Assembly (NCBI RefSeq): GCF_900233005.1 | Contig: NZ_LT960611.1 | Coordinates: forward strand, 620,001-684,000 | Direction: 5' to 3' | From: Vibrio tapetis subsp. tapetis | GTDB taxonomy: Bacteria > Pseudomonadota > Gammaproteobacteria > Enterobacterales > Vibrionaceae | DNA length: 64,000 nucleotides | Shown: piece after piece, positions 55,179 to 64,000 of the stretch | Numbering within the stretch: position 1 is the stretch's first letter | Layout: every line of letters begins with the position of its first letter | Notes under the pieces: generated by a model | Databases searched by the model: none | Told to the model about the DNA's origin: nothing | Seen by the model: only the letters and a program-made list of their open reading frames with translations | Position numbers and translations under genes: made by a program

Positions 55179-56222
55179 ATGAAAAATTGCTCGAAGCTAT
55201 TTGCTGGTCTTATCAGTGCTGCAACTCTTATTTCCTTTTCTGCTCAAGCGGCAGATGAAGAGTTATATTTTTATAACTGGTCTGAGTATATTCCAAGTGA
55301 AGTGCTTAAAGATTTTACCGAAGAAACGGAAATAAAAGTGTTTTATTCGACCTATGAGTCGAACGAAAGTATGTACGCTAAACTGAAAACACAAGGTGCC
55401 GGTTATGACCTAGTGGTTCCTTCTACGTATTTTGTTTCTAAAATGCGTAAAGAAGGTATGTTGCAGGAGATTGACAAGTCAAAGCTCTCCCACTTTAAGG
55501 ATCTAGACCCTAACTACTTAAACAAACCTTTTGATCCTGATAACAAATACTCTATCCCTTACATTTGGGGCGCAACAGGTATTGGCGTGAATGCCGATAT
55601 GCTCGACAAATCATCGGTCTCTAAATGGGCCGACTTGTGGGACAGCAAGTGGTCTGGTCAACTTATGATGATGGATGACTCTCGTGAAGTTTTTCATATT
55701 GCGCTGAGCAAACTTGGTTATTCCGGGAATACAACCAACCCAGATGAGATCAAAGCCGCTTACTTAGAATTGAAAAAGCTGATGCCTAACGTTTTGGTTT
55801 TCAATTCTGACTTCCCTGCTAACCCATACCTTGCTGGTGAGACATCAATTGGCATGCTTTGGAATGGCTCTGCCTACATGGCGAGGCAAGAAGGCGCCCA
55901 AATCGATATCGTCTGGCCAGAAAAAGGCGCAATCTTCTGGATGGACAGCATTGCAATTCCTGCCGGTGCAAAAAATACCGAAGCAGCACATAAGATGATT
56001 GATTTCTTAACGCGTCCAGAAAACGCGGCAAAAATTGCGCTCGAAATTGGCTACCCTACTCCAGTAAAATCGGCTTACCCTCTTTTACCTAAGTCTTTCG
56101 CTGAAGATCCGAATGTATTCCCACCACAACACATTATGGATTCCGGCGAATGGCAAGATGAAGTCGGTGAAGCAAGTTCACTTTACGAAGAGTACTTCCA
56201 AAAATTAAAAGTTAACCTGTAG
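55179..56222 (+). CDS. potD: Periplasmic polyamine-binding protein PotD, copy 2
   Basis: A 347-residue paralog of the preceding gene, with signal peptide cut near AQA-ADE. The same ligand-site blocks are kept (FYNWSEYIPSEV, PSTYFVSKM, MDDSREVFHIALS, MLWNGSAYMARQ) but differ in places: the WSEYI and GAIFWMDS segments are closer to classical E. coli PotD than copy 1 (WGPYV, GGIGWVDN). The copies may therefore differ in ligand preference. V. cholerae has the same tandem pair. Confidence 0.94.
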   Translation: MKNCSKLFAGLISAATLISFSAQAADEELYFYNWSEYIPSEVLKDFTEETEIKVFYSTYESNESMYAKLKTQGAGYDLVVPSTYFVSKMRKEGMLQEIDKSKLSHFKDLDPNYLNKPFDPDNKYSIPYIWGATGIGVNADMLDKSSVSKWADLWDSKWSGQLMMMDDSREVFHIALSKLGYSGNTTNPDEIKAAYLELKKLMPNVLVFNSDFPANPYLAGETSIGMLWNGSAYMARQEGAQIDIVWPEKGAIFWMDSIAIPAGAKNTEAAHKMIDFLTRPENAAKIALEIGYPTPVKSAYPLLPKSFAEDPNVFPPQHIMDSGEWQDEVGEASSLYEEYFQKLKVNL

Positions 56223-56251
56223 TCAGGATATATAACAACAGAATGGCTAAA

Positions 56252-56279
56252 AAGAGCAGTAAGATCTGCTCTTTTTTAT
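56252..56279 (+). terminator. Terminator after potD copy 2
   Basis: AAAAGAGCAG pairs with CTGCTCTTTT around TAAGAT, followed by T-rich DNA. Confidence 0.9.
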
Positions 56280-56489
56280 TAACTGGCCAAAAAATTTTGA
56301 ATATGAGATGTCTATACGTCGAATAGTTCAATCTCGATAGCTATGCTGTGTAATGAACTGTTTATAAAGGCAAACACCATTGGCTAAAGCAAATAGAACC
56401 GCTGTAATAGCACCTTTGATTTTTTAGTACTGACTGCCATCGTACTCTTTTTTAGACATTCTCTCTTGATAGAGCATCCAGGGGAGTTG

Positions 56490-57164
56490 ATGTTCGAAGC
56501 CTGTGGCGTTGCCGTACTCCTTTATATCTATCTCACTATTTCCGAACACATGAAAGACAGCAAAAAACTTCGTGTGGGCGTTCTGCTTGTCTTATTGAGC
56601 ACCTTTTACGATACAGTCACTGAAATCAGGCCTGTGATTGAAGAGTTCCGGAACCTAGACAGCTTTTTAGAAGATGGGCTCATGAATATTGCCTATGTTC
56701 TGATTGCAATCGGCATCACTGATTACACTCGTCAACTCACGATTCAAAACCTAAAAGACGAGTTAACCGGATTGTTCAATAGGAAAATGCTGCCCAATAT
56801 CAAGCTTGATTTTTTTGATGTGATCTATTTTGATTTGGATGGCTTAAAAGATGTTAACGATCAGCAAGGACACGAAGCCGGAGACCGTTACATTGCGACA
56901 TTTGCACAAGCGTTGAGTTTATCGCTGGGAGATAAAGAAATGGGCTTTCGCTTGGGCGGAGATGAATTCTTAGCAATAGTAAAGCCAAAGCGTGCAAATG
57001 ATTGCTTAGAGCAGATCTCGTTATTCTTGAAAAAACACCACGTTCAATACTCATATGGTATCGAAAGTGGTGATAAGAAAAACCTTGAAAGCACGTTAGC
57101 TTCTGCAGACAAAGCCATGTACGAGATGAAAAAAGCTAAGCGCGCAACGCAGCAGGAGCACTAA
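56490..57164 (+). CDS. Diguanylate cyclase (GGDEF) with frame-shifted N-terminal end
   Basis: The readable frame gives 224 residues: one or two membrane segments, then a GGDEF domain with [19 protein letters not shown] and the active site RLGGDEF near residue 159. It makes cyclic-di-GMP. An out-of-frame upstream stretch from TTG 56380 (LAKANRTAVIAPLIF, then LVLTAIVLFFRHSLLIEHP in the main frame) looks like the true N-terminus with the first membrane helix; joining needs one more T in the six-T run at 56420-56425. Either the protein now starts at ATG 56490 after AGGGGAG, or the base is missing by error. Its 3' end overlaps cobB by 29 bases. Confidence 0.82.
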   Translation: MFEACGVAVLLYIYLTISEHMKDSKKLRVGVLLVLLSTFYDTVTEIRPVIEEFRNLDSFLEDGLMNIAYVLIAIGITDYTRQLTIQNLKDELTGLFNRKMLPNIKLDFFDVIYFDLDGLKDVNDQQGHEAGDRYIATFAQALSLSLGDKEMGFRLGGDEFLAIVKPKRANDCLEQISLFLKKHHVQYSYGIESGDKKNLESTLASADKAMYEMKKAKRATQQEH

Positions 57165-57867
57165 GCAGCTCCTCGACTAATTTAGGTACTTCAATGCTGG
57201 CTTTTCCATAACGCCTTTCTTCAAATTCACTCTCTACAGCGCTAGGCTCTAAGTTAATTTCAATGGTATGAGCGCCATGCATTCTGGCATCATGGACAAA
57301 CCCAGCTGCGGGATAAACAACGCCAGACGTTCCGATAGAAATGAACAGGTCTGCCGCTTCTATTGCTGAGTAAATATCCCCCATTCTTAAGGGCATTTCA
57401 CCAAACCAAACTATATGCGGCCGCATCTGTGCCGGGATTTGACAACAATGACAAAGATCATCGATATTGATATCTGTAGAGCAATCAATAACCTGATTGG
57501 ACTCAGAGCAGCGCGACTTAAGTAACTCACCATGCATATGGATAATATTCTTAGTGCCGCCTCTTTCATGAAGGTTGTCTATATTTTGCGTTATAACGGT
57601 AACACTGCCTTCAATCTGCTGTTCAAGTTTTCCTAAGGCAATATGAGCAGCATTAGGGATAATAGAATTGTCTTGTAGCTTTTTTCGTCGTTGATTATAA
57701 AAATCCAAAACTAATGGCGGATCTCGATGAAACCCTTCTGGTGTCGCCACATCTTCAATTTTATGGTTTTCCCATAAGCCATCCTGAGCTCTAAACGTTT
57801 GGATTCCCGATTCTGCAGAAATCCCTGCTCCGGTTAAGATTACGATGTTTCGATACGGGTAGTCCAT
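57136..57867 (-). CDS. cobB: NAD-dependent protein deacylase (sirtuin)
   Basis: A 243-residue class III sirtuin: [10 protein letters not shown] for [16 protein letters not shown] with the catalytic His, and a Cys group (CSESNQ, CHCC) for zinc. Tyr and Arg of the desuccinylase type may be in FYNQRRKK. It removes acyl groups from lysines using NAD, e.g. on acetyl-CoA synthetase. The last 29 bases overlap the convergent GGDEF gene. Downstream of amtB, which has its own terminator. Confidence 0.93.
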   Translation of the reverse strand: MDYPYRNIVILTGAGISAESGIQTFRAQDGLWENHKIEDVATPEGFHRDPPLVLDFYNQRRKKLQDNSIIPNAAHIALGKLEQQIEGSVTVITQNIDNLHERGGTKNIIHMHGELLKSRCSESNQVIDCSTDINIDDLCHCCQIPAQMRPHIVWFGEMPLRMGDIYSAIEAADLFISIGTSGVVYPAAGFVHDARMHGAHTIEINLEPSAVESEFEERRYGKASIEVPKLVEELLSAPAALRA

Positions 57868-57953
57868 GCTGCTTCCTTAACTGAATCACTACTTTAGTTA
57901 CCTTAACACCAATGTAACAACATCAGAAGTCGTGGGGGTATAGACCATAGTCG

Positions 57954-57982
57954 AAAAAAGAGCGATCATGATCGCTCTTTTT
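57954..57982. terminator. Bidirectional terminator between cobB and amtB regions
   Basis: AAAAAGAGCGATC and GATCGCTCTTTTT form a near-perfect palindromic stem. It would stop amtB transcription on the minus strand. Confidence 0.88.
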
Positions 57983-58033
57983 AATAAATGAATACGTAAA
58001 AGCACCTCTGCCTTTAGGTAATGACACTGAAGG

Positions 58034-59253
58034 TTAGTCTTCGTTGGTTGAACTGATCTTATGAATCGCGAGATCTGCACCATTAAATTCATCTTCTTCA
58101 GAGAGCCTTAGGCCCGTGACATAATTCAACGTACCGTACACAATGAGTGCACCTACCACTGCAACACTTACCCCTAATAGCGTACCTAAGATTTGCATCG
58201 TTAAGCTCACGCCGCCAAGCCCACCTAAAGCACTTTGCCCAAATATACCAGCCGCGACTCCGCCCCAAGCACCACAAACACCGTGCAATGGCCAAACACC
58301 TAATACATCATCTATTTTGGTTTTATTTTGCAAGTGAGTAAACAACCAAACAAATGCAGCACCCGCAACTAAACCCGTCATTAGCGCTCCTAATGGATGC
58401 ATCAGGTCAGAGCCCGCACACACAGCGACTAAACCCGCCAATGGTCCATTATGAATAAAGCCTGGGTCATTTTTGCCCACGACCAAGGCTGCCAAGATGC
58501 CTCCCGTCATTGCCATCAATGAATTCATGGCAACCAACCCACTCACACCGTTCAGTGTTTGCGCAGACATAACATTAAAACCAAACCAACCTACACTTAA
58601 AATCCACGCACCAAGTGCCAAAAACGGAATATTGGAAGGTGCAAAGTTAGTATGCTTACCAGCACGAACGCGACCTCGACGCATCCCCAAGAAGATGACA
58701 GCGACTAACGCAATCCAGCCGCCAACGCCGTGTACAACAACGGAACCAGCAAAATCATGGAACCCTGCGCCAAACGTCGTCTCAAACCACGATTGAACCC
58801 CGTAATTTCCGTTCCAAATCATGCCTTCAAATACTGGATAAACAAGACCGACAGTGAAGAAAGTAGCAAGAAGAATAGGATAAAAACGCGCACGTTCTGC
58901 AATACCCCCGGAAACAATGGCAGGAATGGCTGCGGCAAATGTTAACAAGAAGAAGAATTTCACTAACTCGTAACCATTTCCTGCAGAAAGGGTTTCTGCA
59001 TCTGCGAAAAAAGTGCCGCCATAAGCCACCCAATAGCCGATGAAGAAGTACGCTATGGTCGAAACACCAAAGTCAGCGAGAATTTTGACCAGCGCATTCA
59101 CTTGGTTTTTTTACGTACGGTACCTACTTCTAAAAATGCGAAACCTGCGTGCATCAGAAAGACCATGATCGCACCCAACAAGAGAAAAAGCGTATCCGAG
59201 CTTTGTGTAAGTGTCTGAACCGCGCCATGCACTTCACTGATTGAATTACTCAT
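58034..59253 (-). pseudogene. amtB: Ammonium transporter, one frameshift near the start
   Basis: Two frames together give a full ~405-residue Amt/MEP/Rh protein with about 11 helices. The first (59253 to ~59100) has MSNSISEVHGAV and the first helix up to GFAFLEVGTVRKK. The second has NALVKILADFGVSTIAYFFIGY, then VHGVGGWIALVA, WFGFNVMSAQT and PLHGVCGAWGGVA with the twin His of the pore. Joining needs one extra base in the seven-T run at 59106-59112 (A8 on the coding strand). All pore residues are kept. So it is either a recent loss or a sequencing error. The start at 59253 follows AGGGAG. No glnK is adjacent. Confidence 0.88.
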
Positions 59254-59310
59254 TGTGAAAAAACTCCCTGTATAATTATTCTTATGCAATGTCCTATTGC
59301 ATGTGTTAAC

Positions 59311-59327
59311 AGCAAGTTATGTACCAA
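59311..59327 (-). promoter_or_regulatory. Sigma-54 promoter of the ammonium transporter
   Basis: On the minus strand TTGGTAC-ATAAC-TTGCT has GG and GC separated by ten bases, as needed for -24/-12 elements, 58-74 bases before the start codon. Confidence 0.7.
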
Positions 59328-59425
59328 TACTGTTAACTTAGTCACTTATATATATAACTATCTGAATATAATGAATTACCAAGCGATAAACAGCCACTAA
59401 TAGCGTATCGAACCTCAGCGCTCAC

Positions 59426-59440
59426 GCACCATATCGGTGC
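59426..59440. promoter_or_regulatory. NtrC-binding site
   Basis: GCACC-ATATC-GGTGC is a perfect match to the inverted GCACC-N5-GGTGC core of NtrC sites. It is about 100 bases upstream of the sigma-54 element. A further TTGGTGCA half lies at 59455-59462. The interval 59254-59614 has no gene. Confidence 0.72.
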
Positions 59441-59614
59441 ACTCAAGCAATTATTTGGTGCATTGCACGAACATAGAGCATTAAGAGCGTTTTGGGGATA
59501 GATACTCAACGAGTTGAGTTTGTTGTAATTCTATTTATACCCACTTCTTAGTATCAGAATTCAAGACCTAAGTTGTGGTTTGTGCATGTGTTCTAAGCGT
59601 GTTGGAGAGTTAAA

Positions 59615-61486
59615 ATGAAATTCAAGAGTAAAATAGTCATCGCATCATCGATGTGTGTCATTGGCGCTGTCGCCTGCCTGTCAACCTATCAGTATTTCTC
59701 AATTTCAGATTACGTCCAAAAAAGTGTTTCTGAAAATATTTCATTGGCTCTTGATGAGTCAAAGCTTGCCGTTGAATCCGAGCTTTCAAAAAATTCAGTA
59801 TTGGTTGCTTCTATTTCAGATTTGATCGAACTTTCACCTCAAGATAAAAGTCATGTGAGCACAATTTTAGATACTCCAACTTTTAAAAAGTCTTTTATTG
59901 TTGTGGGTCTTGGTTACGAATCAGATGGCTCTTTAGTTGAGAATGATCCTAGTTGGCTCCCTGATTCAAGCTATGATTCAAAAACAAGACCTTGGTATGA
60001 AACGGCCAAATCAACCGGAACCTTAAATGTTACCGAACCCTATTTTGATGATATTACCAATGAAATGGTTGTTTCATTAGCTGCCCCGATCAAAAACAGC
60101 GGCCAGTTTGTTGGTAGTTTATTTGCTGATGTTAGCCTTAAAGAGCTCGCGACTAAAATCAACAAGATCAAGCTTGTCGGAGACGGACACAGTTTCGTAA
60201 TCAGCCCCAACGGCACATTTGTTGCCCACCCTAACTCGCAATACAACGGCAAAAAGCTTCTAGACATCTTCCCAGACCTTGTCAACGGTGATGCCATGCA
60301 ACTAGCGAATGTTGAAGGCAAACAACAAATTGTAAAAATGATGCCTGCTGGAACGCAAGGATGGAAGGTCGGTGTAATGGTGAGCAATGAGGCCGCATAC
60401 AGCGAACTAAGTGCTATCAACAAAGCAAACATACTGTTTGGCTTGTTAGCCATTATTCTTAGCGTTTTTGTTGTCTCAATGGTGACGATTCGCTTGTTAC
60501 GCCCACTGGAAAGTCTTAACAAAGCGATCAATGATGTAGCAACCGGCGAAGGTGACTTAACACAACGATTATCAACCGATACTGACCAAGAGTTTTCAGA
60601 ACTGGCGGCGGGATTTAATACCTTTATCGCCTCATTACAGAGCATGGTACAACAACTTCAAGTGATCGGCGGTGATATTAAAAACAACAACGGCATGATT
60701 TCAAATGGAGCAGGTGCATCGTCAAGCGCGATGGGTAAACAAATGGAACAACTAGAAATGTTAGCAACGGCCATGCACGAGATGTCGGTTACCGCATCCG
60801 ACGTTGCTAATAGTGCTCAGTCTGCATCAGATTCAGCCTCTGTTGCGGATAACGCAACGGTCGAAGGAGACGAAATCGTTGGCAACACACAACGTTCTAT
60901 TACACAACTTGCAGACCGTATATCCGAAGCCGTCGTTAAAGTCAGTGAGCTTGAATCTGCCAGTGACAACATAGAGAACATTCTGCGAGTCATCAGTGAA
61001 ATAGCAGAACAGACCAACCTACTTGCTCTTAATGCTGCTATCGAAGCCGCAAGAGCAGGCGAAAGTGGCCGTGGTTTTGCTGTAGTAGCCGACGAAGTAA
61101 GAAACCTCGCCAGCCGCACACAACAATCGACTTCTGAGATTCAAGAAATGATCACACAACTTCAAACGGGCGCGTCTGGGGTAACTAAAGTCATGCAAGA
61201 AAGTGCCAGTATGGCTTCCGTTGCGGTAGAAGAATCTTCTAAGGCGAGCGATGCGCTCAACCGCATTAAGGACAGCATCGGTGTCATCAGCGAAATGAAC
61301 ATGCAGATTGCGACAGCGGCTCAAGAACAAAGCCATGTTGCCGATGAAATCAACGTTAACACTCTGCAAATAAAGGATCTTTCTACCGAAGTATCAACAC
61401 TGGCAAATGGTGCGGTCTCGGCAGTCGATGAACAACAGCAACGAATCGAGCAACAAGACTCAATCTTAGGTCGATTTGTCGTTTAA
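59615..61486 (+). CDS. Methyl-accepting chemotaxis protein with a dCACHE-type sensor
   Basis: A 623-residue chemoreceptor: membrane helix near residues 6-26, a periplasmic double CACHE sensor (residues ~30-268; [10 protein letters not shown] and GTFVAHPN are typical), second helix ~272-294, HAMP ~298-350 ([27 protein letters not shown], given by position), and a signalling domain with the hairpin tip [22 protein letters not shown], again given by position (~residues 470-490), and [14 protein letters not shown]. No C-terminal CheR-binding pentapeptide is seen. The ligand is unknown; amino-acid or small organic acid is typical. GGAGAG precedes the ATG. It is divergent from amtB. Confidence 0.92.
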   Translation: MKFKSKIVIASSMCVIGAVACLSTYQYFSISDYVQKSVSENISLALDESKLAVESELSKNSVLVASISDLIELSPQDKSHVSTILDTPTFKKSFIVVGLGYESDGSLVENDPSWLPDSSYDSKTRPWYETAKSTGTLNVTEPYFDDITNEMVVSLAAPIKNSGQFVGSLFADVSLKELATKINKIKLVGDGHSFVISPNGTFVAHPNSQYNGKKLLDIFPDLVNGDAMQLANVEGKQQIVKMMPAGTQGWKVGVMVSNEAAYSELSAINKANILFGLLAIILSVFVVSMVTIRLLRPLESLNKAINDVATGEGDLTQRLSTDTDQEFSELAAGFNTFIASLQSMVQQLQVIGGDIKNNNGMISNGAGASSSAMGKQMEQLEMLATAMHEMSVTASDVANSAQSASDSASVADNATVEGDEIVGNTQRSITQLADRISEAVVKVSELESASDNIENILRVISEIAEQTNLLALNAAIEAARAGESGRGFAVVADEVRNLASRTQQSTSEIQEMITQLQTGASGVTKVMQESASMASVAVEESSKASDALNRIKDSIGVISEMNMQIATAAQEQSHVADEINVNTLQIKDLSTEVSTLANGAVSAVDEQQQRIEQQDSILGRFVV

Positions 61487-61515
61487 TATTCGTCACAGGC
61501 ACAAAGTGTAAACAA

Positions 61516-61572
61516 TAAAAAAGCCGCAAATTATTTCACAACATACGGTTGAAATGATTTGCGGCTTTTTGT
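61516..61572. terminator. Long bidirectional terminator
   Basis: AAAAAGCCGCAAAT with TATTTCA pairs with TGAAATGATTTGCGGCTTTTT over about 20 positions, with A- and T-runs at the ends. It serves the chemoreceptor gene and the leftward formate dehydrogenase operon. Confidence 0.92.
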
Positions 61573-61595
61573 TTTCTATTGGCGAATCTTCCAAC

Positions 61596-62009
61596 TTACA
61601 GATTCGGTCCTTTCGACTTTTCTAACGGTAAATTTTGCTGCAGCTTCTTCATCCCTTTAACAATTCTGAACATCCAGACCGCAATAGCGATAACCGCAAA
61701 TCCAGCGCCAACATATGGGATCACATAGCGAATTGAGTCAATCCAGGATGCTTTATACCAGTAGTTATGAACCCCAGCTAACACACCGTTAGAGGTAGCA
61801 ACTGTGACGATCAGCACCACAAAAAACGTAAGGTACAAAAAGAAGCTACGGATCAGCCCGTAGTAATGCGAATTAACCACATCGCCATCTTCATTTTTGT
61901 CTAACCGATAACCCGCGTAGAGAATCGCGCCAATACCTGAAATCAAAAAAGTGAAAGGTGTAAGCAGGCTGGCAAAATACGCAACCCAAATACCTCGATT
62001 ATTATTCAT
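61596..62009 (-). CDS. Unknown membrane protein at the end of the formate dehydrogenase operon
   Basis: A 137-residue protein with three membrane helices (YFASLLTPFTFLISGIGAILYAGY, SFFLYLTFFVVLIVTVA, VIPYVGAGFAVIAIAVWMF) and a short basic tail. The ATG at 62009 after GATGGA is preferred to the TTG at 62024. It follows the gamma subunit gene by 44 bases and ends the operon. DUF-type membrane partners are common in fdh clusters; no motif shows a role. Confidence 0.68.
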   Translation of the reverse strand: MNNNRGIWVAYFASLLTPFTFLISGIGAILYAGYRLDKNEDGDVVNSHYYGLIRSFFLYLTFFVVLIVTVATSNGVLAGVHNYWYKASWIDSIRYVIPYVGAGFAVIAIAVWMFRIVKGMKKLQQNLPLEKSKGPNL

Positions 62010-62026
62010 CTGTCCATCTCTCAAGT

Positions 62027-62046
62027 GAGGCAGAATTTCTGCCTCA
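62027..62046 (-). other. Perfect inverted repeat between gamma subunit and the last gene
   Basis: GAGGCAGAA and TTCTGCCTC flank one base and lie in the 44-base gap. There is no T-run, so it is more likely an mRNA processing or stabilising hairpin than a terminator. Confidence 0.55.
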
Positions 62047-62053
62047 TTGTGTT

Positions 62054-63085
62054 TTAAGTGTGTTTACTTTGAGTCTCTTGCGCTTGTTTTTGAACTTCCG
62101 TGTCTGCCGCTTTGACTTCTTCATACCACAAGTCGTGATGTTCTTTCGCCCAAGTTTCGTCAACCTCACCGGTTACCATACCCTCTAGCGCACCTTCCAT
62201 ACCAAATAACCCGATATAGATGTGGAAGATAAAGCCACAAATCAAAATAAGAGCAGAGAACATGTGAACCAAGTTAGACAGCTCCATGTCTCGGCGTGTT
62301 TGACCAAAGATAGGGAAATCCAGCACTAAACCGCTGATCGCAGCTACTGCACCAAACACGATCAACAACCAATAAATGGCCTTTTCACCACCATTTGAAA
62401 AGCCAGCAGATGGATGAGTGCCTTTATGTTTGCCAACCATACCGCCCATTTTCATAAACCAAGAGACATCGGTTTTATTGAACAGAGACTTTTTCCACCA
62501 TTTTAGTAACACGCAGGTCAGAAGAACAAAGAATAATGGCCCAACATAATTGTGGTACTGCTTTGCCAGCATAATGATGAACCCCCACCAATCGGTTGGA
62601 ATATACGGTTTCAAAAAGTGCTTGCCATAAACCAGCATTAATCCACTAAAAGACAACGTTAGAAAGGTAAACGCCATGCTCCAGTGCAACGCCCTGTCCC
62701 ATCGAGACCAGCGCTTAATTTTTTTGCCTGTTCTTGGAGCGCTCAGCATCAATGGCCCAACAGCAATATAAGCTAAGACAACAAGTGCAATACTGCCAAA
62801 TATCGCGATAGCGCCAGCCGGAGACATCCACTTTTCTTTTAAGATGAACCACGTTTCACCAGGAGTACTGATCAGAACGCCGTGCTCAGGAAATTGAGAT
62901 GTCGTGTAACCTTCGGTTCCCTCTTTTACTTCGCGCCAAAAATCGGCACCCGCTAATTGGGTCATCTCTTTTTCCGCAGACGGATGACCTTGGTCATCCG
63001 CCATAGCAGGCATTGAAAACGTGAACAATAAAGCGGTGATCAAAGCAACCACAGCCAAACCCACACGTTTAAAATGTCTTAACAT
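62054..63085 (-). CDS. fdoI: Formate dehydrogenase gamma subunit (cytochrome b)
   Basis: A 343-residue integral membrane protein. A signal-like N-terminal segment ends near AMA-DDQ; then a periplasmic part with WFILKEKW and four membrane helices of the FdnI type. Heme ligands are probably His in RALHWSMAF, the YHNYVG segment and LSNLVHMFSA. It anchors the enzyme and passes electrons to quinone. The ATG at 63085 after GGAG is preferred; an earlier ATG pair overlaps the fdhB stop. Confidence 0.9.
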   Translation of the reverse strand: MLRHFKRVGLAVVALITALLFTFSMPAMADDQGHPSAEKEMTQLAGADFWREVKEGTEGYTTSQFPEHGVLISTPGETWFILKEKWMSPAGAIAIFGSIALVVLAYIAVGPLMLSAPRTGKKIKRWSRWDRALHWSMAFTFLTLSFSGLMLVYGKHFLKPYIPTDWWGFIIMLAKQYHNYVGPLFFVLLTCVLLKWWKKSLFNKTDVSWFMKMGGMVGKHKGTHPSAGFSNGGEKAIYWLLIVFGAVAAISGLVLDFPIFGQTRRDMELSNLVHMFSALILICGFIFHIYIGLFGMEGALEGMVTGEVDETWAKEHHDLWYEEVKAADTEVQKQAQETQSKHT

Positions 63086-63099
63086 AACATTCTCCATCA

Positions 63100-63708
63100 T
63101 TAGCTTTTTGTTGCATCAAAAGCTAAATCTTCGCCATTTGTCCAACCTGCACCTTTCGCACCACGTTCAACAACACGTTGACGGAAGATATCTGAAACTT
63201 TGTCAGCGTCCCCAGCAAGCAGTGCTTTGGTCGAACATAAAGAAGCACACATAGGTAACTTGCCCTCTGCAATACGGTTAGCACCGTACTTTTTACGTTC
63301 TTCATCTGACCCTGCTTCTGTTTCCGGGCCGCCAGCACAGAAGGTACATTTGTCCATCTTGCCGCGCTCACCAAATGCCGATTGTTTCGGAAATTGAGGC
63401 GCACCAAATGGGCAGGCAAACAAACAGTAACCACAACCGATACAAAGATCTTTGTTATGCAGCACAATACCATCTTCGGTTTGCTTAAAGCAGTCAGCCG
63501 GGCAAACCGCCATACAAGGTGCATCAGTACAGTGCATACACGCAACAGAGATCGAGTTTTCACCCGGCTCACCGTCATTAAGCGTAACCACGCGACGACG
63601 CTGGATACCCCACTCTAATGCATCATCATTTTCATTTTTACACGCAGTGACACAACCATTACATTCAATACAACGCTTGGTGTCACATAAGAATTTCATT
63701 CTAGCCAT
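63100..63708 (-). CDS. fdhB: Formate dehydrogenase beta subunit, 4x[4Fe-4S] protein
   Basis: A 202-residue ferredoxin-like protein with four Cys groups: CIECNGCVTACKN, CMHCTDAPCMAVCP, CIGCGYCLFACP, and the split CTFC...CASLC. These hold four [4Fe-4S] clusters that lead electrons from the alpha to the gamma subunit. Unlike E. coli FdnH/FdoH it has no C-terminal membrane helix, so it corresponds to the shorter FDH-3-type beta subunit. It lies 12 bases after the alpha subunit stop and overlaps the gamma start region. Confidence 0.92.
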   Translation of the reverse strand: MARMKFLCDTKRCIECNGCVTACKNENDDALEWGIQRRRVVTLNDGEPGENSISVACMHCTDAPCMAVCPADCFKQTEDGIVLHNKDLCIGCGYCLFACPFGAPQFPKQSAFGERGKMDKCTFCAGGPETEAGSDEERKKYGANRIAEGKLPMCASLCSTKALLAGDADKVSDIFRQRVVERGAKGAGWTNGEDLAFDATKS

Positions 63709-63719
63709 TCGAGGACTCC

Positions 63720-64000
63720 TTACGCTTTACGAATATTACAAAGGGTGACTTTAGTTTCTTGCATTTGAGTAACCGGATCGTAACCGTAAGTGGTTGCGAT
63801 GTTGGCCGACTCACCAATGACATAAGGGTCACTGCCTTCTGGATACTTGTCTCGCAAATCTTCACCTTGGAATTTGCCACCAAAGTGGAACGGTATGAAT
63901 GCCATGCCAGGACGTACTCGTCGTGTAACCATGGCTTTAACATGGATGCGGCCTTTCTCGGCACCCTCAACCCACACCATTTCACCGTCTTTGAAACCAA
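63720..64000 (-). CDS. fdhA: Formate dehydrogenase alpha subunit, C-terminal end (cut by window)
   Basis: The last ~93 residues of a molybdopterin oxidoreductase. The readable part (MVWVEGAEKGRIHVKAMVTRRVRPGMAFIPFHF) is the molydopterin-dinucleotide-binding C-terminal domain, and GGKFQGEDLRDKYPEGSDPY is typical of formate dehydrogenase. The catalytic Cys/Sec lies outside the window, so it cannot be said which is used. It heads the leftward operon alpha-beta-gamma-membrane protein. Confidence 0.88.
   Translation of the reverse strand, partial: GFKDGEMVWVEGAEKGRIHVKAMVTRRVRPGMAFIPFHFGGKFQGEDLRDKYPEGSDPYVIGESANIATTYGYDPVTQMQETKVTLCNIRKA

Noticed and set aside
60040..61369. Long reverse-strand frames inside the chemoreceptor gene
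   Set aside because: They are shadows of the chemoreceptor reading frame with no family resemblance.
1..64000. CRISPR arrays, rRNA, tRNA and classical toxin-antitoxin pairs
   Set aside because: No regular spaced repeats, no tRNA cloverleaf or rRNA sequence and no recognisable toxin-antitoxin pair were seen on reading; small RNAs could be missed without a covariance search.

Overview
The window looks like the terminus (ter) region of chromosome 1 of a Vibrio species. The order fabA / lon-like / matP on the left, and nosP-vpsS / ccoNOQP-HIS / fnr / uspE / ttcA / potABCD-D on the right, is the order I know from Vibrio chromosome 1. A dif site (32821-32848) has both 11-base Xer arms identical to V. 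cholerae dif1, and a perfect matS site lies 2.7 kb beyond it.

Layout. 1-19.5 kb is core chromosome: the 3' part of pepN, a DUF2835 protein, the very large NAD-glutamate dehydrogenase, pyrD, zapC, rlmKL, a glutaredoxin-like gene, uup, a DUF3466 surface protein, rmf, fabA, a Lon-like protease, matP, a DUF3634 protein and a secreted TolA domain III look-alike. 19.9-32.8 kb is accessory DNA stacked against dif: two tandem Xer-dependent filamentous elements (IMEX). Element 1 (19942-25967) has an M13-type gene II-like initiator and gene V-like ssDNA-binding protein, a C1-type repressor and three unknown genes, but no coat, adsorption or Zot genes, so it looks like a satellite phage of the TLC type. 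A group II intron with its reverse transcriptase sits inside it. Element 2 (25968-32820) is a complete CTX/f237-type phage with RstA- and RstB-like genes, coat proteins, pIII, pVI and Zot, plus repressor-side genes and a YegP-like gene. Each element begins with a CTX-like folded attP made of two inverted dif-like sites around a hairpin. The only canonical dif is at the right end, which fits successive insertion next to a site that is kept functional.

32.8-64 kb is core again: the NosP/VpsS-type nitric-oxide sensing pair, the cbb3 oxidase operon with its copper-ATPase assembly genes, fnr with its own FNR box, uspE, an IS4-family insertion placed in the loop of the uspE terminator, ttcA, a DUF2987 protein, a Bax-like glucosaminidase, the spermidine transporter with two tandem binding proteins, a diguanylate cyclase, a sirtuin, an ammonium transporter with sigma-54 and NtrC signals, a chemoreceptor, and a formate dehydrogenase operon cut by the window end.

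Three genes (IS4 transposase, GGDEF protein, ammonium transporter) are each broken by a one-base change in a homopolymer of 6-7 bases. This suggests either real decay or sequencing error. Many starts were moved downstream from the longest open frame to an ATG with a ribosome-binding site; each case is noted. No rRNA, tRNA or CRISPR was seen.
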